Source of the DNA: DIGJ01 sp041739345
Lineage (GTDB): Bacteria > Bacillota > Clostridia > Lachnospirales > Lachnospiraceae
NCBI GenBank assembly: GCA_041739345.1
Contig: JBGSNZ010000038.1
Span: 1 to 64,000 of the forward strand
Direction: 5' to 3'
Length of the DNA: 64,000 bases
Both the position numbers and the translations under genes were made by a program. The notes under the pieces are model-generated. The model had not been told where the DNA came from, made no database searches, and was given only the letters and a program-made list of their open reading frames with translations. Numbering within the stretch: position 1 is the first letter of the stretch; every line of letters starts with the position of its first letter. Of the stretch, positions 1-9,307 are shown piece by piece.

Positions 1-30
1 AATAAGTGGCAATTATACATTGTATAAGTG

Positions 31-80
31 AAAAATAGCGGTAAAAAAGTCCTTGATGAACTTTATACCGCTATTTTTTA
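31..80. terminator. bidirectional terminator
   Basis: A hairpin pairs AAAAATAGCGGT (from 31) with ACCGCTATTTTT (ending at 78) around a short loop. It is flanked by A and T runs on both sides, so it can stop transcription from either strand. It probably ends the uppP transcript and a gene left of the window. Between 81 and 314 no gene or other structure could be recognised. Confidence 0.7.
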
Positions 81-314
81 TATTCATCTGTTGATTCTTA
101 AAGCAACCTATAGAAAAAACGATAGTTTTTCAGTGGCCTCGATTGGGCACTTGATTTTCATTATGTCTTACTAAAATAATCGTATAAATTCGGTTAGATT
201 ACATGCTATTTGTGCCCCGATATGCAAATTGGGATATAATTTTTGAATTTTGTATCATTCCCTTTTTATTTATTCAATTACTCCATTGATTCATGTAAAG
301 TAATATACCTCTTT

Positions 315-1175
315 CTACTTTACGACACCAAAAAACAGAAGCACTACTATGCCTAAAACGATTCGATACCAGCCAAATGCAGTAAAATCATTCTTCTTAA
401 TATAATTTACTAACAATTTGATAGTAATAATTGAAACGATGAATGCTGTTATCATACTGGTTGCCAGCAAAATAATTTCAGATGAGTTTATTGCAAAATC
501 AATTTTTAATAGTTTTAATAGGCTTGCTCCAAACATTACTGGAATCGCTAAGAAAAATGTAAATTCGGTTGCCACACTTCTTGATACTCCTATCAAAATT
601 GCTCCTAAAATAGTTGCGCCGGAACGGGATGTTCCTGGAAAAACAGCTGCTACCAATTGAAATATTCCAATATAAAATGCTGTTTTAAATGTTATTTCGG
701 CGATACTATTAATTTGAGGATTTTTATTCTTATTCTTACGTTCAATTATAATAAACCCAATACCAAATAAAATAAGCATAATCGCAACCGTTAGATAGTT
801 ATAAAACAATGCATCTATTTGATCGTCAAACAAAATTTCAACGACTGCACCAGGTATGCATGCTACAACAATTTTAAACCACATTATGAATTTTTGTTTA
901 TCTATAAATTCGTCTTTCGATGCATGAAATGGCCAGATTTTTTTCCAAAAAATGATGACAACAGCCATGATTGCTCCTAATTGTATTACTACTAAAAAAA
1001 GCTCCATAAACTCTTTGGAAACATTTAATGGCCATAATTCATTAAACAAAATCATATGTCCTGTACTACTAACTGGAAGCCACTCTGTTATACCCTCCAC
1101 TATACCGATTAAAATTGCTTTGATTATTTCGATAAAATTCATTTTCATATCTTTTATGATTATATGAATAATCAT
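315..1175 (-). CDS. uppP: undecaprenyl-diphosphatase (UppP/BacA)
   Basis: This integral membrane phosphatase turns undecaprenyl pyrophosphate into the monophosphate, recycling the lipid carrier of cell-wall synthesis; extra copies give bacitracin tolerance. The 286-residue product shows the family signature: E27 and E31 in EGITEW, SSTGH at 36-40, and the second motif PGTSRSGAT in the middle, with about eight hydrophobic segments. The chosen start has an AGAAGGGA ribosome site. M12 (1142) is an alternative but lacks a clear site. The gene stands alone, divergent from the APC permease. Function confidence is high; whether it is the main or an accessory phosphatase cannot be told. Confidence 0.93.
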   Translation of the reverse strand: MIIHIIIKDMKMNFIEIIKAILIGIVEGITEWLPVSSTGHMILFNELWPLNVSKEFMELFLVVIQLGAIMAVVIIFWKKIWPFHASKDEFIDKQKFIMWFKIVVACIPGAVVEILFDDQIDALFYNYLTVAIMLILFGIGFIIIERKNKNKNPQINSIAEITFKTAFYIGIFQLVAAVFPGTSRSGATILGAILIGVSRSVATEFTFFLAIPVMFGASLLKLLKIDFAINSSEIILLATSMITAFIVSIITIKLLVNYIKKNDFTAFGWYRIVLGIVVLLFFGVVK

Positions 1176-1383
1176 AAATTCCCTTCTTTATATTTTTAGC
1201 TTGTATTATTTACACCTTCTATAATAAGTGTTACAACATCAATTCGGATTTAATCATACAATATTTTTCTATAAATTACAAACATACAATACATGTGCTT
1301 TATTCATACTTTTAAAAATATGTTCTTATACTATCATGCAAAAAAATATCCTGCCATAACTTTAGCTTACAAAAACAGTCCTC

Positions 1384-1403
1384 AACTTACACTCTTGTAA
1401 GTT
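1384..1403. repeat. small inverted repeat in a 370-bp intergenic region
   Basis: AACTTAC and GTAAGTT (7-bp arms, 6-bp spacer) lie about 65 bp upstream of the permease promoter in the divergent uppP/permease gap (1176-1545). It could be an operator or a weak hairpin. Apart from this dyad and the promoter, nothing else is recognisable in the gap. Confidence 0.3.
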
Positions 1404-1468
1404 TGCAAAATTGATATTCTAAACTATTTTTATTGAACATGAATATTTATCTGAAAAACAAAAATACT

Positions 1469-1497
1469 TTGACAAATACAGTAAATATTTATACAAT
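1469..1497 (+). promoter_or_regulatory. sigma-A type promoter of the APC permease
   Basis: A perfect -35 TTGACA (1469-1474), a 17-bp spacer and TACAAT as -10 (1492-1497) lie 48 bp upstream of the permease start. This is a strong housekeeping promoter match. Confidence 0.7.
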
Positions 1498-1545
1498 TAT
1501 GTCTTAGACAATATAACTAAAAAAAGCGTAAATAGCAGGAGGGTT

Positions 1546-2910
1546 ATGGAAAATTTAGATAATAAAAAAGCGCATTATGGACTTCTTACTACCACCACAA
1601 TGATAATTGGAATTGTAATTGGTTCGGGTATATTTTTTAAAAGCGATGATGTTCTGAGCTATACAGGTGGAAATGTCTGGTTAGGTGTACTAGTTTTTTG
1701 TATTGGCGCACTTAGCATTATATTTGGTAGCTTAAGCATAGCAGAGCTCTCTATTCGCACAAAGAAAAATGGAGGAATCGTAGGCTATTTTGAAGAATTC
1801 ATCTCTGCTAAAGCAGCAAGTGCTTTCGGATGGTTTCAAACCTTTGTTTATTACCCCACTATAAATGCAGTAATTTCATGGGTAGCAGGAATCTATATTT
1901 TATCTTTATTTGATCCTAACGCAACTCTGGAGGCTCAAGTCCTACTTGGATTTGTTTTATTTACCTTTATTTATGGAATCAATATAATTTCCTATAAGCT
2001 TGGTGGATACATTCAGAACTTGTCAACTATTATAAAATTACTACCCTTAATTCTGATTGCCGCTGTTGGTTTATTTTGGAGTACATCTGCTCCTGCAATT
2101 CCAGCAGATGTAATATTAAAGACGAAAACAGAAGTTGGATTTAGCTGGTTAGCTGCTCTTGCACCTATTGCTTACTCCTTTGATGGTTGGATTATAGCAA
2201 CCAGTATAACAAATGAAGTAAAGAATCCAAAAAGAAACATGCCACTGGCACTTATCATTGGACCAATTGTTGTCTTAGTTGTCTACTTACTATATTTCTT
2301 AGGCATTAATAATATTCTTGGAGCAGAATATATTATGTCAACCGGCAATTCTGCAGTTAACATGGTTGGAGAATTACTCTTTGGCAGATACGGAACTACT
2401 ATCCTCATGATGTTTATCATTATAGCAGTATTAGGTGTAATTAATGGAATTTCTCTTGGTAGTATTCGTATGCCACAGGCATTAGCAAGTAAGAATATGC
2501 TGCCAAATTCAGAAAAAATAGCAAAAATTCATCCTAAGTATGAGATATCTTTACGTTCAGGAATGATTTCCTATATCATCACTGTTATCTGGATGATTTT
2601 GCACTATCTAACACAAAAAAGCGGAATCTTAAAAGATGGGGATGTAAGTGAAATCTCTATTGTTTTCAGTTATACCTGCTACATTATATTATATATCAAA
2701 GTAATTAGCATGAAAAAAGAGAAAGTAATAGAAAGCTATTTTAAAGGCATTATATGCCCTGTTTTGGCAATGGCAGGTTCAGGCATCATTTTGTTAGGCG
2801 GTATTATATCCAATCCTTTCTATGTTATTTCTTTTATCATATTTTGTACACTTGTATGTTTGACTGGTTTTCTATATAACAATCACAATGGGCAAACTAT
2901 CAGGAAATGA
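1546..2910 (+). CDS. APC-family amino acid permease
   Basis: This is a secondary amino-acid transporter of the APC superfamily (LeuT fold) with 454 residues and about 12 hydrophobic segments. Near the N-terminus it has the unwound-helix motif GSGIFFK, in which family members bind the amino-acid backbone. A highly conserved stretch follows around YSFDGW (middle of TM6), and the sequence NEVKNPKRNMP is typical of the L-type/YkbA-like branch. An AGGAGGGTT ribosome site precedes the ATG. The gene is monocistronic between a strong promoter and a terminator. The substrate is not predictable; serine/threonine or another neutral amino acid is typical of relatives. Confidence 0.85.
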   Translation: MENLDNKKAHYGLLTTTTMIIGIVIGSGIFFKSDDVLSYTGGNVWLGVLVFCIGALSIIFGSLSIAELSIRTKKNGGIVGYFEEFISAKAASAFGWFQTFVYYPTINAVISWVAGIYILSLFDPNATLEAQVLLGFVLFTFIYGINIISYKLGGYIQNLSTIIKLLPLILIAAVGLFWSTSAPAIPADVILKTKTEVGFSWLAALAPIAYSFDGWIIATSITNEVKNPKRNMPLALIIGPIVVLVVYLLYFLGINNILGAEYIMSTGNSAVNMVGELLFGRYGTTILMMFIIIAVLGVINGISLGSIRMPQALASKNMLPNSEKIAKIHPKYEISLRSGMISYIITVIWMILHYLTQKSGILKDGDVSEISIVFSYTCYIILYIKVISMKKEKVIESYFKGIICPVLAMAGSGIILLGGIISNPFYVISFIIFCTLVCLTGFLYNNHNGQTIRK

Positions 2911-2976
2911 TATTTCATATTATGTTATATTTTTTCTCATTTATAAATGATACATTTAAAACTATTTTTAATACAC

Positions 2977-3021
2977 AAAAAGTTCCATATTAACTACTCC
3001 AGTGGTTAATATGGAACCTTT
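2977..3021. terminator. bidirectional terminator
   Basis: GTTCCATATTAAC (2982-2994) pairs perfectly with GTTAATATGGAAC (3005-3017), flanked by A5 and a T-rich run. It separates the convergent permease and deaminase genes. A near copy lies at 9386-9431. Confidence 0.8.
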
Positions 3022-3025
3022 TCAT

Positions 3026-4021
3026 TTATAAAGAAGTTTTCAACGTTGAGCGAAGCAAGTGTTTTGTCTCTTCATCACAAAACGCTGCGTCTACGGCATT
3101 GTACTGTGCCTGTAGTAAATCTTTCACTGATAAGCTTGCAAAATCCGCACATCTTAGTAATTCTTCATTCAAAGTTAGATTAAGAAAGGTCGGATCATCA
3201 CGATTTAGCGTAATCTTTACACCATCATCCCATAACTGCCGCAAAGGATGCTCTACCGGATTATGATACAGTAGTGTAAGATTTGACGTCAGGCATACAT
3301 TCAGTGCCACATGTTCAAGTACAAGTCGCTCCGTCAGTGCCTTATCCTCTACAGCTCGTACTCCATGATCAAGACGGTCTGCCTCAAGGAAATCCAGTGC
3401 ATCGGTGACACCCTCAGGCCCGCTACTCTCACCGGCATGGACAGTAATACCAAATCCTGCTTGTTTCGCCTTCCCAAAAACAGTCGCAAACTTTTCACCA
3501 GTTCGTCCGGTCAATGCCTCATTTCCATCAATGGATAACCCTGCTAATCTAGGCGTCCGATGATTGATCATAGTCGTTACTACTTCCAATCCTTCATTCA
3601 GGCTCTGATTTCTAGAAAGAGAAAGCATAAAGCGACAATCAGTTCCTCCATCTGCTACTCCACGATCAAATCCCTCGGTTAGAGTACGGATGATTTCCTT
3701 TACACTAAATTGTGGCCAATGGGTTGGATTCAATATTGTCTCAACGTAGATTATGTTTTCTTGTCGGCTACGCATGGAAAAATCATATGCAATCTCTGAC
3801 AATTCATCCAAACTCCCTACCATCGAGCATATTGAATCCAAAAATGCCAGAAAATCACTCAGGTCATCGGCTGAACAGTTGTATATGTCCTTTCCTGATC
3901 TTGGTAACTGCTTCCCTTGCCGTTTGGCATAACGCTCCAGCTTCTCACCGTCAATGGTAGACTCCAAGTGCACGTGTAGTTCAATTTTGGGCAATTGTCT
4001 AATATAGGTTGTTTTATCCAT
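3026..4021 (-). CDS. adenosine deaminase family protein
   Basis: This purine-salvage hydrolase of the amidohydrolase fold deaminates adenosine or a related aminopurine. The 331-residue length fits. Metal and catalytic motifs are in order: LHVHLE near residue 15 (two His ligands), HAGES (His ligand and catalytic Glu), LDHGVRA (catalytic His) and LNRDDP near the C-terminus (Asp ligand). Two motifs are off the norm: HVHLE is followed by STIDGE where most members have G-S-L, and LNRDDP replaces N-T-D-D-P. The substrate could therefore be adenosine, adenine or another aminopurine nucleoside. GGAGGAATTTT precedes the ATG. Its DNA looks less AT-rich than its neighbours, which may reflect transfer. 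Confidence 0.82.
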   Translation of the reverse strand: MDKTTYIRQLPKIELHVHLESTIDGEKLERYAKRQGKQLPRSGKDIYNCSADDLSDFLAFLDSICSMVGSLDELSEIAYDFSMRSRQENIIYVETILNPTHWPQFSVKEIIRTLTEGFDRGVADGGTDCRFMLSLSRNQSLNEGLEVVTTMINHRTPRLAGLSIDGNEALTGRTGEKFATVFGKAKQAGFGITVHAGESSGPEGVTDALDFLEADRLDHGVRAVEDKALTERLVLEHVALNVCLTSNLTLLYHNPVEHPLRQLWDDGVKITLNRDDPTFLNLTLNEELLRCADFASLSVKDLLQAQYNAVDAAFCDEETKHLLRSTLKTSL

Positions 4022-4120
4022 AAAATTCCTCCATAATACATATTTCTCTATATCGCTTGGCCAATTTCACATATTATCCTTTTCTCCTAAATTATGGTCT
4101 TTATAATCTTATTAACAAAA

Positions 4121-4771
4121 CTAATTATTTAGTAGATTCTCCAATTCTTCAACCGTTTCAACAAGATAATCTGGCCCTGCATCTTCCAGTTCATTTTTAT
4201 CACCATACCCATAAAGAACACCGATTGACTTTATTTTGCATTTTCTTGCACCGATGACATCATGCTTTCTATCTCCTATCATAATAGCATTGCTGCTCTC
4301 AGTAATATTACAACTATCCAATGCGAACTGTATAATTTCGCCTTTTTCTCGACAAGTTCCATCCAGATTACTTCCAGCAACGAAATCAAAATACTTGAGC
4401 AAATCAAAATGTTTTAGTATTTTTTCCGCGTAATATGTGGGCTTACTTGTTGCTAAAATCAATTTTTTATCCTTCTTCTTTAGATTTATTAACAGTTTTG
4501 ATATACCCGGATAAACTAAATTTTCAAACATTCCTTTTTCATTGTAGTATTCCCTAAATAATTCAACTGCCAGATAAGATTCTTCCTCTGTTAAATTAAA
4601 ATAATTAAAAAATGTATCATAAAGAGGAGGCCCTACCAGATTATATAGCTCTGAACGGTCTTCTATGATTATCTCAAAGTGTTTCAGTGCATACATAATT
4701 GAATTCGTAATACCAATTGCCGAATCAGTCAAAGTTCCATCTAAATCAAACAAAATATACTTATACTCCAT
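4121..4771 (-). CDS. HAD-superfamily hydrolase, phosphoglycolate-phosphatase-like
   Basis: This soluble 216-residue phosphatase is of the HAD-IA type. Motif I is FDLDGTLTDS (residues 8-17; nucleophile and acid Asp), motif II is the Ser of ATSKP, and motif III/IV are the Lys and MIGDRKHDVIGA. The alpha-helical cap lies between motifs I and II, as in Gph/PGMB proteins. GGGAGATAAAT precedes the ATG. The gene follows no obvious operon. The substrate is uncertain; relatives act on phosphoglycolate, sugar phosphates or pyrophosphate, or as 5'-nucleotidases. Confidence 0.85.
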   Translation of the reverse strand: MEYKYILFDLDGTLTDSAIGITNSIMYALKHFEIIIEDRSELYNLVGPPLYDTFFNYFNLTEEESYLAVELFREYYNEKGMFENLVYPGISKLLINLKKKDKKLILATSKPTYYAEKILKHFDLLKYFDFVAGSNLDGTCREKGEIIQFALDSCNITESSNAIMIGDRKHDVIGARKCKIKSIGVLYGYGDKNELEDAGPDYLVETVEELENLLNN

Positions 4772-4831
4772 ATTTATCTCCCATCAATTCCATGTTATGA
4801 ATTAATTCAAATTTTCTTGTTGTTATATTGT

Positions 4832-4876
4832 AAAAAGCACTACCACTTATATTTCTACAAATGATAGTGCTTATAT
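4832..4876 (-). terminator. rho-independent terminator
   Basis: AAGCACTACCA (4835-4845) pairs with TGATAGTGCTT (4862-4872) with one mismatch. Read on the minus strand it ends in a T run. It sits just after the SDR remnant, so it is probably that lost gene's terminator. Confidence 0.6.
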
Positions 4877-4918
4877 TATACACTCAAATAGTTAATTTGT
4901 ATCTAATGATGAATAAAA

Positions 4919-5009
4919 TTATAATACTGTCCATCCACCATCTACTGGAAGTATTTGCCCTGTTGTATAGCTAGATGCATCCGATGCAAAATAAACAACG
5001 GCCACCTAC
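4919..5009 (-). pseudogene. remnant of a short-chain dehydrogenase/reductase (C-terminal end)
   Basis: On the minus strand this frame reads AVVYFASDASSYTTGQILPV followed by DGGWTVL and a stop. That is the classic C-terminus of classical SDR enzymes of the FabG/glucose-dehydrogenase type (the F-L-A-S-D ... T-G-Q ... V-D-G-G-W pattern). Only about 29 codons remain before an in-frame stop upstream. The rest is gone, and the histidine-kinase gene of the immunity operon ends 29 bp away. The surviving piece still has its terminator. This looks like a gene beheaded by the arrival of the neighbouring operon or by a deletion. Confidence 0.75.
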
Positions 5010-5037
5010 CAAGTTACAAATTAAAACTAGACATATT

Positions 5038-6396
5038 TTATTTATATATAATCTCAAAAACTACTACAGAACCTGTTTGATTTGGCTTATTATAATAAGT
5101 AATACTACCATTGTATGTTTCTGCGACGTTATTGGCAAAATACATTCCTATTCCGTAATGTTCCTCATTTCGTTCTGATTTTTCTGTGTAAAACTGATTT
5201 TTAGCATACTTTAAAGCTTCGCAGGTAAACCCAACACCATAATCTTCTATCGATACAATAAATTTATCATCTATACACTTAAAATCCAACTCAATCATTC
5301 TATTTGTAATTGTGTGTTCAACTGCATTTTTAATGAGATTTAGCACTGCTCTTTCTAATAAATCTCTATTAACAATTACTTCTAAATCAGTAACTGTATT
5401 GCGCGTTATAAGTTCAATATTACTTGTTTTACAAAGAGCTTCACTTTCATTAATAATATCCTCTATAATTGCAGATAAATTTATCTTTTCTCCGCACTCA
5501 TTTGTTAAATTGTTTTTCGTTTCATCAATCAGTAATTTTATATATCTTTCTATTTTATCAGCATTATTATTGATTATCTCAGCAAATTGATATATTTTAG
5601 CTATATTATCTTCTTCCACAATAAGTTCCGCATTACCTTTCATAATAGTAAGCGGCGTTTTTATATCGTGTGCAAGTGCTGAAATATTGCTTTTTCTTTT
5701 TTGTTCTGTCTCCCACTCTTTTTTCAATGATTCCGATAACGCTATTTCCATGTCGTAAAGTGATAATAATATATCGTTAAATTCTTTAATTCTCGAATTT
5801 TTACGTTCCAAATTAAGTTCTCTGTTTTGAATTTGACCTATTTCATCAAGTACTGGTTTAAGTTCTTTTTTTAATCTTCTTCCAAAACTTAACGCACTAT
5901 TTATTACAATTAAAATAAAAAACAAAACAAAGGAAACCAATAACATCAGCTCAAGTTTCGGAAAAATTTTGTCCAATGTATATGATGCAAAATGTGCCGA
6001 TATATCATAATTTACAACACAATATCCACTTGCTCTTTCAATTAAAAAAAATCTACGGTTTGCAGCATTTGAATCTTTGATAAACTCTTTTGCATCCTCT
6101 AAAACATCATTACTAAAATCACCTGACAAATAATTACCATCAAAATCAAACAGCCCATATTTGCAGGTATGAGGAATAAGGTTTTTATCAAATGGCACAC
6201 TTTTTGATATTATAATCTCATTTTGTTTTAGATAATGTTGGGAATAATTTGCTGGTAAAATAAAACCAATGCTAAGTCCAATATAAACAAGTAATATCAA
6301 TACAAAAATTTCAATAAAAATGCCGACAGACAGCCTCAATAATTGCTTTAAAAACAGGTAAAATAGTGTATTATATCTAAATTTTTTCACTTCCAT
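5038..6396 (-). CDS. sensor histidine kinase of the peptide-immunity operon (LanK/NisK-like)
   Basis: This membrane kinase is expected to sense a peptide antibiotic or cell-envelope stress and phosphorylate the adjacent regulator. Of 452 residues, TM1 spans about 22-47, the extracytoplasmic region about 50-145 and TM2 about 150-169. The HisKA phosphoacceptor is H243 in LAHDIKTPLT, followed by an N-box (NLIKNAVEH) and glycine boxes (EDYGVGF, GIGMYF) of the HATPase domain. The ~100-residue sensing loop and weak juxtamembrane region match LanK kinases rather than the short-loop BceS type. Its start overlaps the regulator's end by 10 nt. The ligand is inferred. Confidence 0.85.
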   Translation of the reverse strand: MEVKKFRYNTLFYLFLKQLLRLSVGIFIEIFVLILLVYIGLSIGFILPANYSQHYLKQNEIIISKSVPFDKNLIPHTCKYGLFDFDGNYLSGDFSNDVLEDAKEFIKDSNAANRRFFLIERASGYCVVNYDISAHFASYTLDKIFPKLELMLLVSFVLFFILIVINSALSFGRRLKKELKPVLDEIGQIQNRELNLERKNSRIKEFNDILLSLYDMEIALSESLKKEWETEQKRKSNISALAHDIKTPLTIMKGNAELIVEEDNIAKIYQFAEIINNNADKIERYIKLLIDETKNNLTNECGEKINLSAIIEDIINESEALCKTSNIELITRNTVTDLEVIVNRDLLERAVLNLIKNAVEHTITNRMIELDFKCIDDKFIVSIEDYGVGFTCEALKYAKNQFYTEKSERNEEHYGIGMYFANNVAETYNGSITYYNKPNQTGSVVVFEIIYK

Positions 6397-7046
6397 TTGT
6401 AGCCTATCCCCCAGACTGTTTCAATCGGATTTTCACCGCATTGTTTCAGCTTCGCTCGTATATTCTTTACATGTTCTCTAACGGCACTGCTGTCGCTTTC
6501 AAAATTAAAGCCAAATACTTTTTCAATTATTTGTTCAAGAGAAAATACCTGCCCTTTGTTTTTGGCTAAAAATTCACATATTTCATACTCACTTTTTGTT
6601 AGCTTAATTTGCTTATCATTTAAATATAATATTTTTTCCGAAACATCAAATTTAAAATTGTCACTTATGAATCGAGTATGATATTCTCTTTTTTCACGCC
6701 TTAAATGTGCATTTACCCGGGCTCTGATTTCGGATAAGCTAAATGGTTTCTTTATGTAATCATCCGCACCGATTGCAAATCCTTCGGTTAAATCAGTATC
6801 CATAGTCTTTGCGGTTATAAAAATAATAGGGCAATCAACGCTACCACGAATTTCTTTACAAAAAGTAAAACCATCTTTAGCCGGCATCATAACATCGAGC
6901 AAAATCAAATCATATTTTGAGAGATTATCTTTATTCACTTTTTCAGCTCTATCTAGAATATCAACCGAATGTTTATCATTTTCAAGAGCCTTCTTAATAA
7001 TTGACAAAATTTGAATATCATCATCAATTGCAAGAATTTTTGCCAT
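6387..7046 (-). CDS. response regulator, OmpR family (LanR-like)
   Basis: This two-component regulator has 219 residues. The receiver domain carries acidic pocket D8-D10, phosphoacceptor D51 in LILLDVMMP, T (FITAKT) and K (IKKPF). The C-terminal winged helix ends in VRGIGYK-like VWGIGYKWK. It is co-transcribed with the kinase and with three ABC genes upstream, so it probably controls them; a pair of direct TAAGGAT repeats before the operon (9308-9325) is the candidate binding site. Annotation of family is firm, target is inferred. Confidence 0.88.
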   Translation of the reverse strand: MAKILAIDDDIQILSIIKKALENDKHSVDILDRAEKVNKDNLSKYDLILLDVMMPAKDGFTFCKEIRGSVDCPIIFITAKTMDTDLTEGFAIGADDYIKKPFSLSEIRARVNAHLRREKREYHTRFISDNFKFDVSEKILYLNDKQIKLTKSEYEICEFLAKNKGQVFSLEQIIEKVFGFNFESDSSAVREHVKNIRAKLKQCGENPIETVWGIGYKWK

Positions 7047-7074
7047 AATTCAACCTACTTTCTTTGATCGTCCA

Positions 7075-7836
7075 TTATTCTTGATTCGCATGTTTCCCTT
7101 GCCAACAATTACCCCAAAGTACGAAAAATCCAATTAAAATTATTGTAATCATACTTGCAGTCATAATGCCAGCTTTGTAATCATGTACTATGGTATTGTA
7201 AAAATTTATATCAGCATATTTATAATTGTAATACGTTGATATTCTGATACCGTATCCGCTAGGAATATATTTCCATATAACATCACCTAACCCTAAATAT
7301 AAAAGCGGACTTAACAATGTTCCAATCATACCAAATCCAAGTGAAATACCATTGCCTAATGTAAAGCAAATAATGTATTGTAATAAATATAGTGTACCAT
7401 TTGACAGAAACATTACGAGTGATACTTTGAAATAAATTGCGATTGAATACTCTACATACCCCATTATTCTAAATATTATCCCAAACCCTAAAATCGTAAA
7501 TATACTTGCAAACAATCCTAATGCATACAATGAAATCAAATTCCCAGTATGCGAAATCACCTTTGAATATGGTGCTGATAATATACCTTGAAAACAGCCT
7601 GCTTTTAATTCTTGTTCGTACATCATTGATGTTGCAATGGAAATTAAAAGTGGAAATGCCATTGCAACTGCTTGTATAAAAACAAAAAATTTATCAGATT
7701 CACTCCATGGAGAATATGAATAATAGGCACAAAAAACAGATATTCCAATTACAGGTACTAGTAAATGTAAAAACATGATTTTTGAATGGTATAGTTTAAA
7801 GATATTAGCCTTAATGTTATTAAATAAATTTTTCAT
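7075..7836 (-). CDS. ABC transporter permease, LanG/MutG-like immunity subunit
   Basis: A 253-residue membrane protein with six hydrophobic segments in the ABC-2 layout of lantibiotic immunity permeases. The start at M8 of the longest frame is chosen because GAGG lies 7 nt upstream; the longer frame would overlap the previous gene. It follows the first permease with 1 nt between them, as in lanE-lanG pairs. With its sister permease and the ATPase it should form a heterodimeric pump that removes an antimicrobial peptide from the membrane surface. Sequence similarity to the MutG type is judged by eye and context. Confidence 0.75.
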   Translation of the reverse strand: MKNLFNNIKANIFKLYHSKIMFLHLLVPVIGISVFCAYYSYSPWSESDKFFVFIQAVAMAFPLLISIATSMMYEQELKAGCFQGILSAPYSKVISHTGNLISLYALGLFASIFTILGFGIIFRIMGYVEYSIAIYFKVSLVMFLSNGTLYLLQYIICFTLGNGISLGFGMIGTLLSPLLYLGLGDVIWKYIPSGYGIRISTYYNYKYADINFYNTIVHDYKAGIMTASMITIILIGFFVLWGNCWQGKHANQE

Positions 7837-7837
7837 A

Positions 7838-8560
7838 TCATACCTCTTCATTTTCAAAGATTTTTGCAGTAATTAAGGAAAATAAAAGGTACAAAACTAC
7901 TGTAATTACAATACCCAGTACTATGACATTCTTATGGTTCAAAGGATCATCCTGTGACATAAGCAATCCATTTGGCAAAACCTTTATTATAGGACACATA
8001 AGTCTTGCCGGTATTGAGAATGGTATCCACCAATAGCTTCCAACTGCACCTATGCACGCAATAACTAAATTACAACCCATACTAACAATAATAGATACAA
8101 ACATGTTCAATTTAAGAGTTATGAGCATAAATACTGGGATTTGCCATGCAAAAGTAATAAATAACGATAAACTTGCAAATAAATTATTAAAAGTAGGAAT
8201 TTGCTCACGAAAAACCAACCCGCATATTACTATGAAAAACGAAAATATAAAGCAAGTAATAAATAAATATAATGTAGCGATACCTATCTTTGAATACCAC
8301 ACCTGCTTTTTATTTTTAGCAACTCCAAACAGCCCATGAAAACTAAATTTACTATCTTTTTTTATGACAGATGATGAAATGTATGTAAAAGTATAGGGGA
8401 GAAAAAGAATATACCACCAATTATAGGCTGCTGTTTGAATGAATTTTGTACCCATTAATAGCAATGTAATTACAATATTTACACTAGGTATAAGCCATAT
8501 AATAACATTATTAAAGCTGTGTTTTTGTTTTAAGATTTCTGCTTTTAAGTAATTAACCAT
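7838..8560 (-). CDS. ABC transporter permease, LanE/MutE-like immunity subunit
   Basis: This 240-residue permease has six hydrophobic segments and starts with the LKAEILKQKHS amphipathic lead-in seen in MutE/EpiE/SpaE permeases, followed by a long first helix and NWWYILFLPY. It overlaps the ATPase gene by 8 nt and is followed by the second permease. A GGAAGG ribosome site lies 9 nt before the ATG. Its proposed role is one half of the membrane channel of a peptide-immunity exporter. Confidence 0.77.
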   Translation of the reverse strand: MVNYLKAEILKQKHSFNNVIIWLIPSVNIVITLLLMGTKFIQTAAYNWWYILFLPYTFTYISSSVIKKDSKFSFHGLFGVAKNKKQVWYSKIGIATLYLFITCFIFSFFIVICGLVFREQIPTFNNLFASLSLFITFAWQIPVFMLITLKLNMFVSIIVSMGCNLVIACIGAVGSYWWIPFSIPARLMCPIIKVLPNGLLMSQDDPLNHKNVIVLGIVITVVLYLLFSLITAKIFENEEV

Positions 8561-9257
8561 TGATAGAACCTTCCTTTCTCACAATGTCCATAAAGAGAGC
8601 TTCAAGATTCTCCGACTTTAAAAATTTTTCTTGATACATAAGCTTCCCATTTACAACAATGCCGATATGGTCCGCTGTTTGCTCAATTTCAGATAAAATA
8701 TGACTTGATATAATAACAGTAATACCTTGATTTGGAAATGTTTTGATAAGTTCTCTCAAGTCATTGATACCAATGGGATCAAGACCGTTCATAGGTTCAT
8801 CTAAAATCAAAAGCTTGGGATTGTTTAAGAGTGCTATTGCAATTCCGAGACGTTGCTTCATACCCATTGAAAAATTTCCAGCACGTTTTTTACCCGTATT
8901 TGTAAGGTTTACCATCTCTAAAACTTCACGTATTCTTTTATCTGACAAGCCATACATTAAGGTTCTGACTTTTAAATTTTCTCTTGCAGTCAAGTTTTCA
9001 TAAATTGGTGCATTTTCAATTAACGATCCAATATAAGCAAGATCCTTTCTTTCAAGCTGCTTTCCGTTAAATAATATTTCTCCTGATGTAGGCTTAATCA
9101 TACCTGTTATCATCTTTAAAAAAGTGGATTTACCTGCACCGTTTGGACCAAGTAAACCATAAATTGAATTTTCTTCTACCTTAACAGAAATCTTATCATT
9201 TGCTTTTTGAGTTTTAAACTTTCTACAAAGCTCTTTTGTTTCTAATAAATAATTCAT
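8553..9257 (-). CDS. ABC transporter ATPase, LanF-type with E-loop
   Basis: This 234-residue nucleotide-binding subunit has Walker A GPNGAGKST (37-45), signature FSMGMKQRLGIA, Walker B LLILDEP and an H-loop (SSHIL). The normal Q-loop glutamine is replaced by E81 in IGSLIEN. This E-loop is a known hallmark of lantibiotic immunity (LanF) and BcrA-type ATPases, and supports an immunity rather than an import role. The start is set at MNYLLETK because GGGAGGAT precedes it; the longer frame lacks a site. It is the first gene of a five-gene unit (ATPase, two permeases, regulator, kinase). Confidence 0.88.
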   Translation of the reverse strand: MNYLLETKELCRKFKTQKANDKISVKVEENSIYGLLGPNGAGKSTFLKMITGMIKPTSGEILFNGKQLERKDLAYIGSLIENAPIYENLTARENLKVRTLMYGLSDKRIREVLEMVNLTNTGKKRAGNFSMGMKQRLGIAIALLNNPKLLILDEPMNGLDPIGINDLRELIKTFPNQGITVIISSHILSEIEQTADHIGIVVNGKLMYQEKFLKSENLEALFMDIVRKEGSING

Positions 9258-9307
9258 AAAAAATATCCTCCCTACTTTAATGTAATTTAGAGGATAACGG
9301 ATAAATG

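Noticed and set aside
81..314. Possible transposase or gene remnant left of uppP
   Set aside because: Short frames on both strands show no recognisable motif; insufficient to call.
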